This document shows, piece by piece, positions 55,577-60,000 of a DNA stretch of 60,000 nucleotides. The stretch covers positions 280,013 to 340,012 of the forward strand of contig CAJNDS010002057.1 in assembly GCA_905221605.1 (NCBI GenBank), given 5' to 3'. Origin of the DNA: Symbiodinium natans (lineage: Eukaryota; Sar; Dinophyceae; Suessiales; Symbiodiniaceae). A program made the position numbers and the translations under genes. The stretch's first letter is position 1. The number at the start of each line of letters is the position of its first letter. The notes below the pieces were generated by a model that was not told where the DNA came from, searched no databases, and saw only the letters and a program-made list of their open reading frames with translations.

Positions 55577-58500
55577 ATGACGGCTCTGGACGAGGTGGTG
55601 GTCATCGGCGGCGGGGTGATCGGCCTGACTACGGCCCTCCAATTGCTGCAAGACCCGAGGATCCGGTGCAAGGTGGTGTACCCCTGAAAAGGACTTCCCT
55701 ACTCAAAAGGGGCGCCCAAAAGAGGACCGCAAGTTAAGCTTTGAAGAGCCTTGAAGAAACTCCAAGTCCACGGTGGAGTTCATGGCTTAGCCCAGCTACG
55801 CTTAAGTCGTAGACATACCCTGAACCACTAGCACCCGAAACCTGCAAACCCCCAAGACCCCCAAAACTCCAAAGCCTGAATAGACCCTGCAGGGCCTAAA
55901 CCCAAAAACTGTACAGGGTTTAGGGTGTAGGGTTTAGGGTTTAGGGTTTAGGCCCTGAACCCTAAAGGTGGTGGTTCTTGCCAAGAGCTTCACGGCCACC
56001 TGCTCTCACTCTGCTGGCGCCTGGTGGATTCCAGACCCCACGATGCTAGGTAGGCCATGGGATATCTTTTCCCTTATTGGGTTCAAGAGGATCACAAACC
56101 CTAAGCCCTAAGCTTAAACCCTAAACCCCAAACCCTAAACCCTAAACCCCAAACCCCAAACCCCAAACCCTAAACCCCAAACCCTAAACCCTAAACCCTA
56201 AACCCTACCTAGGAGGCCGACCTCCCCCTTCGCCGACGGCTCGCGCTACGCGCGCTGGGCGCGGGAGACCTGGAGGATGATGGAAGGCACTCAGGGCCAT
56301 CAGCTGGTGGAAGGTCCGGGCGGGGGTTGGGACCATGAGTCCCCTAAACCCCCTTAACACCCTAAGTACCCTAAACACCCTAAACATCCTAAATTCCCTA
56401 AACACCCTAAACACCCTAAATTCCCTAAATACCCTAAGCACCCTAAACCCCCTAAACCCTAAACCCACGGACCCGAAGTGCGCGCTTTGGAGAGGCATCC
56501 GCTTTTGGGGCCCCCAAGTGCTCTCCGCCGACGCGGACCTGCCTTTGGAAGGGCCTAACTCTCTGGGAAGCTTCGTGCAGCAGTTCCAGAGGCTAGAGAT
56601 CAAGACAGAGCATCCGCAGAGGATTCAGCTCGTATACCCAAAACCCTATAAACCCATAAACCTCAAGAATCGTATTCAAGACATGGTCGGCCCGGACCTT
56701 AAAAGCTCAGGAAGTTCTTGATAGCCAAATTGTCCGCAACATTATTGAGGCTAAAGGCTAAACCCTAAACCCCTAAACCCCTAAACCCCCTAAACCCCTA
56801 AACCCCTAAACCCCTAAACCCCGAAACCCCTAAACCCCAAAACCCCTAAACCCCTAAAACCCCTAAACCCCTAAACCCCTGAAACCCCTAAACCCTAAAC
56901 CCTAAACCCCAACCCAGATTTCGCCCAGGACTCCATCCCCGACTGGCATGGCTGCCCCATCAACCTGCCACAGGGTTTCCAAGGCGAAGTGGCGCGCTTT
57001 CAGACGCGGACCATTAAGATGGACGTGCAGCTGGGATGAAGATCTGGGTTTAGGGTTTAGGGTTTAGGGTTTAGGGTTTAGGGTTTAGGGTTTAGGGCTG
57101 GGACTTTTTCGACTTAGGGCCCCCAATATCTACAGCAGAACAGCTGGGATGAAGATCTGGGACTTTTACGACTTGGGGTCGCGATTTCTACAGCGCAGAA
57201 CTCCCTATCCTAAAAGCCACCCCCCCACCTCCCCAAAGCCATGCCCCCAGTACCCCTGCCCCTTTCTATAGGGAACTCCTCCCTCCCCAAGTTTCGGTAG
57301 CCCTGAACCCATCTTGATGCGACAACTACCCGGCCTACTGAAGCAGACTCTTACGGTTCAGGTTCTACCTAGACCAAGCCCTAAACCCCAAACCCTGAAC
57401 CCTAAACCCCTAAACCCTAAACTCGGCAACGTTGGGGAGCTCATGACCTCAATGAAAGTGGCCGAATGCCTCGAACATTGCGTGGTGGGGGTGTGTTAGG
57501 CCCCAGCTGCAACCGTGAAAGTTTAGGCTTTAGGGTTTAAAGTTTAGGGTTTAGGGTTTTAGGGTGCTGAAAACCTGGACTACAGTGATGGTTTTTTCTG
57601 TCGCATCGCTTTCTGTTGTCGTGGCGCACTCACTGTGGGGGGGTGCATCGACTTTGGGGTTGGTGTTTGCTGTTGCTTTACGACTACTCCCTAAACCCTA
57701 AACCCTAAACCCTAAACCCTAAACCCTAAACCCTAAACCCTAAACCCTAAACCCTCATGTTTTCCCTTCATGGGTTTAAGAGGATCTTAGTCAAGACGAG
57801 TTTTGAAGAATGTTATCGCAAGCTGCGTCCACTATCCGGCTACTTTGTGATGTTTCCCCTTATGCTAACAGCCCTTAATAGGGATTGTAGTACCCCCCAC
57901 CCATTTTTACCCTTATGAAGGACTGTGAGTATAGCTTGGGAACATCCCAATGGCTACTGCCTTACGATCAGCCCGTAAGTGGAGAGTGCAGGGTTCAGGG
58001 AGCCCCATCCTTAAGCCCCACACACCCTAAACACTAAAACCCGAAACCCTAAAGCCCCAAAAACCCCAAACGCCCTAAAACCTTAAAACCGTAAACGCCC
58101 TAAACACCCTAAAACCCTAAACACCCTAAACACCCTAAACACCCTAAAACCCTAAACCCCTAAACCCCAAACCCCGAAGGTATTTGGCGGATTTGCACCG
58201 CCAGCTCGATAGCTCGGGCCGATGTAAGTTTGCGGAGCTGGAGGTCAAATCCTTGGAGGAGGTCGTGGGTTCAGGAACTGGAGTTTAGAGGTTTATGGTT
58301 TTTTTACTAATTGCTTACGAACCCCCCAAAAACAAAACATATTATTCCTTATTAAGGGTAATATAGGGATTGTTTTTTTTCTGTTGGGGTTCTTTAGCAA
58401 ATAGTAGTTTTGTTTTCAGGTTTTAGGTGTAGGGTCCAGGGCTTTTGTTAATGGACGCAGATGCACAGGGTTGACAGAGGTCCAGAGAAGATAGATAAAG

Positions 58501-59011
58501 CAGCATATAGCAATGTAGCCACGATTTGCGGGTGGGCATGTCCCAAGCCAGGGAGGTACCACTCGTATCCCCCAAACATAGAATAATTCCCTTTGCAAAA
58601 AGACCCGAAAGTATGAAAATTAGGAGCACACCCCCTCCCCCCCCGCCCCCCTGTTTTTGATCAAGCAGGTCATAACCGCCTACCCGCACGCCCTGGCCGT
58701 GGTCAACTGTGCTGGGTTGGGCGCCGGGGCGCTGGCAGGTGACGATTCCATGTTCCCTGCGCCTGGGTTCCTGTTAGGGAGCTTAATTTGAAGTGACCAA
58801 GCTCGGGGATATGTAATTGTATATGTATGAGTATATGTACATGTAGTAAGTAGTGCAGTGCAGTGTAGCGCCCCTTTCCCCTTGTATATGGTAACTTGGA
58901 TCAATACTCCTCAACAGCAACCTAAACCCTAAACCCTTAACCCTAAACCCTAAACTTCGGCCCTAAACCCTAAACCCTAAACTCTAAACCCTAAACCCTA
59001 AACCCTAAACC

Positions 59012-59043
<32 letters not shown>

Positions 59044-59780
59044 ACCCTAAACCCTAAACCCTAAACACTAACCCTAAACCCTAAACCTAGACCCAGGTGC
59101 GGGGGCAGACGCTGCTGGTGCGAGCGCCAAGACAGACGAACTTCTTTAGTCTGGTGAAAGGCCGGAGGGTTTGGGGTTTGGGGTTTAGGGTTTTGGGGTT
59201 TAGGGTTTAGGGTTTTAGTGTTTAGGATTTAGAGTTTAGGGTTTCAGGGTTTAGGGTGCCGGACGAAGGAGGATGGGGTGATCTTGTAAGATCACCTGGG
59301 GGCCAAGAACGATTTTGTATTCAGGAGCACTGAAACTCAAACCTCGAGATCATCCGGAATTCCTAAACCCCTGAACCCTAAAGCCCCCAGCCTCCAAAAC
59401 CCAAAGCCCCAAATCCCCTTGGTGGCCTCCGAGGCGACAGTCGCCCCGTGTATGTCATCCCACATGGCGACGGCTGTGCTATAGTTGGTGGCTGCGCGTT
59501 CCTGGACCATCCCTTGGTGTGTTTTTTTCTTGGCCCTGTCTTTTACAAGGGGCCGCAAAATCTAAACGCATGTCTTTTTTCGGGGGGTTCCCTAAACCTA
59601 AACCCTGAACCCTAAACGCTAAACCCTATAAACACTACAACCCCTAAACCCCAGAAGAGTCCAGGTTCCGCGAGGCGGTTGGGGCTGCCGCCCTAGGGGG
59701 TTCGCAGCGGGCGCCTGCGGAGCAAGCTCAGGAGACGTCGGAGGTCGATCAAGCCCTGGGGGCGGAGACTCGACGCGAAC
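55577..59780 (+). CDS. D-amino-acid-oxidase-family FAD enzyme, 3' end outside window
   Basis: Predicted FAD-dependent oxidoreductase that oxidises D-amino acids or similar amines; acceptor O2 is the family norm. Exons: 55577-55672, 55968-56041, 56213-56313, 56495-56631, 56929-57029, 58180-58261, 58669-58758, 59097-59160 and 59434 to about 59515, with a possible tenth at about 59659-59780 ending in a GTAAGA donor. The first seven total 681 bases and stay in frame. Visible: dinucleotide fold VVVIGGGVIGLTTA (residues 7-20), SHSAGAWWIPDP, GIRFWGPQVLS, VKSLEEV, AVVNCAGLGAGAL (second FAD contact), VRGQTLLVRAP and VYVIPHGDGCAIVGG. The last family motif (GHGGSG-like) is not in the window. Donors: GT, GA, GT, GT, GC, GT, GC, GC; all acceptors AG|G. 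Intron 2 is an introner remnant filled with CCCTAAA; intron 5 holds a MITE and a telomere-tract insertion. Confidence 0.9.
56047..56212 (+). mobile_element. Introner remnant with telomere repeat, oxidase intron 2
   Basis: TAGGTAGGCC, CCCTTATTGGGTTCAAGAGG and ATCA match the left half of the family. The right half is replaced by CCCTAAA/CCCCAAA units up to ACCTAG. GATGC (56042) and GAGGC (56213) flank it. Splicing GATGC...CCTAG as GA-AG|G keeps the oxidase frame. Confidence 0.82.
56756..56905 (-). repeat. CCCCTAAA 8-mer variant run
   Basis: Units are mainly 8 bp (CCCCTAAA) instead of 7 across most of oxidase intron 4. Confidence 0.9.
57028..57200. repeat. Tandem duplication, one copy carrying (TTTAGGG)7
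   Basis: CAGCTGGGATGAAGATCTGGG occurs at 57028-57048 and 57141-57161, and both continue ACTTTT-CGACTT to a shared CTACAGC...AGAA. In copy 1 exactly 49 bases (57049-57097) of TTTAGGG are inserted between CTGGG (57044-57048) and a second CTGGG (57098-57102). Confidence 0.95.
57689..57787. repeat. CCCTAAA run ending in an introner fragment
   Basis: About nine CCCTAAA units (57689-57754), then TTTTCCCTTCATGGGTTTAAGAGGATC, the middle of the introner family, without its ends. Confidence 0.7.
57845..57950. mobile_element. MITE family 1 copy with exact 7-bp target duplication
   Basis: TTGTGATGTTTCCCCTTATG to GGGAACATCCCAA, flanked by GGCTACT at 57838-57844 and 57952-57958. Lies in oxidase intron 5. 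Without it the flank is open (ECYRKLRPLSGYCLTIS), though this sequence is intronic in the oxidase model. Confidence 0.85.
58921..59090 (-). repeat. CCCTAAA run with CCCTCAA variant block
   Basis: Standard units interrupted by five CCCTCAA units, ending CCTAGACCCAG at the acceptor of oxidase exon 8. Confidence 0.9.
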
Positions 59781-59784
59781 TGTA

Positions 59785-60000
59785 AGAAGCGTGGTTCTCT
59801 AAATCGGGGTCCCTGTTTGTCTTGGGTCCGATACATCGTACCGCACCTTGAGAAAAAAGACCCTGCCCATCATAAGCCCCTAAGTCTAATACTGTATGTC
59901 TGGCTTGGACATTTACGGCTTGGACATTTAGGGTTTAGAGTTTAGGATTTAGGGTATTTGACCTGTCGAGCAAAGTTGCAATGCCTTGAGCCCTTCCAAG
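59785..60000. other. Right edge, probably oxidase intron
   Basis: No motif seen; short TTTAGGG-like block near 59925-59955. The oxidase should continue beyond the window. Confidence 0.4.

Noticed and set aside
55384-55671. - strand frames with poly-Tyr or poly-Leu
   Set aside because: Antisense of the AAT microsatellite and oxidase exon 1.
56205-56721. 132-codon - frame and 128-codon + frame
   Set aside because: They overlap oxidase exons 3 and 4 in part, but include telomere-like intron sequence (NTLNTLN, FRVFR repeats).
57420-57980. Exon-like islands at 57420-57495 and 57800-57975
   Set aside because: They are open and protein-like, but motif continuity of the oxidase joins 57029 to 58180 and makes them intronic. 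This shows short open islands alone are weak evidence.
1-60000. The window as a chromosome end or subtelomere
   Set aside because: Telomere units occur throughout in both orientations and between exons of the same gene, not as a terminal array.
1-60000. Spliced-leader relics marking retroposed genes
   Set aside because: Only short partial matches to GGCTCAAG (for example near 36484) were seen; too short to claim.
1-60000. CRISPR array, tRNA, rRNA or bacterial mobile element
   Set aside because: Repeat spacing, base content and intron structure do not fit; no cloverleaf or rRNA core motif was recognised by eye.

Overview
The window looks like nuclear DNA of a dinoflagellate or a close alveolate relative. 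Three things point that way. (1) The plant/alveolate telomere unit TTTAGGG/CCCTAAA, perfect and degenerate, is scattered in both orientations over the whole 60 kb. (2) Genes are cut into exons of about 25-280 bp. (3) The introns I could place in recognisable genes use GT, GC or GA donors and nearly always an AG|G acceptor, the splice pattern known from dinoflagellates. No bacterial operons, tRNA, rRNA or CRISPR were seen. Species is not determinable by eye.

Four genes could be rebuilt across introns from conserved family motifs, all on the + strand: a Sir2-type NAD-dependent deacylase (12019-17835, 10 exons, 311 codons plus stop), an alpha/beta-hydrolase of the esterase/lipase type (about 28922-31780, at least 8 exons), a GNAT N-acetyltransferase (33667-34489, 2 exons, 221 codons plus stop) and a D-amino-acid-oxidase-family FAD enzyme that runs off the right edge (55577-59780+, at least 9 exons). 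Weaker multi-exon genes with the same splice rule lie at 6362-8431 (membrane protein), 10319-10805 and 19435-20333. The four genes show no shared pathway or operon; they are independent neighbours. The other non-repeat islands often have an open + frame of 20-80 codons. Frames that short arise by chance, and some equally good ones proved to be intronic in the oxidase gene, so they carry low confidence.

Layout: 1-6.3 kb, telomere-like blocks, several MITEs and an Ala-rich reading frame; 6.3-8.4, membrane-protein gene with introns that are mostly telomere-like repeat; 8.4-12, islands and MITEs; 12-17.8, sirtuin gene, whose 2.8-kb intron 3 holds a 107-bp satellite and its inverted copy; 17.8-28.9, exon-like islands, MITEs and fold-backs; 28.9-32.3, hydrolase; 32.3-34.5, introner copy, CAG/CAA microsatellite, GNAT gene; 34.5-55.5, islands, long telomere tracts, microsatellites and homopolymers; 55.6-60, oxidase.

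The most interesting structure is the intron content. Short DNA-transposon-like elements with terminal inverted repeats (at least six families, several with target-site duplications) sit in introns or inside open frames, and one family (termini TAGG...CCTAG) makes up entire introns in two unrelated genes. Telomere-repeat tracts behave like insertions too: one lies between 5-bp duplications beside an uninterrupted copy of its target, and others interrupt MITE copies. I read this as a genome where introners and interstitial telomere tracts both supply introns.
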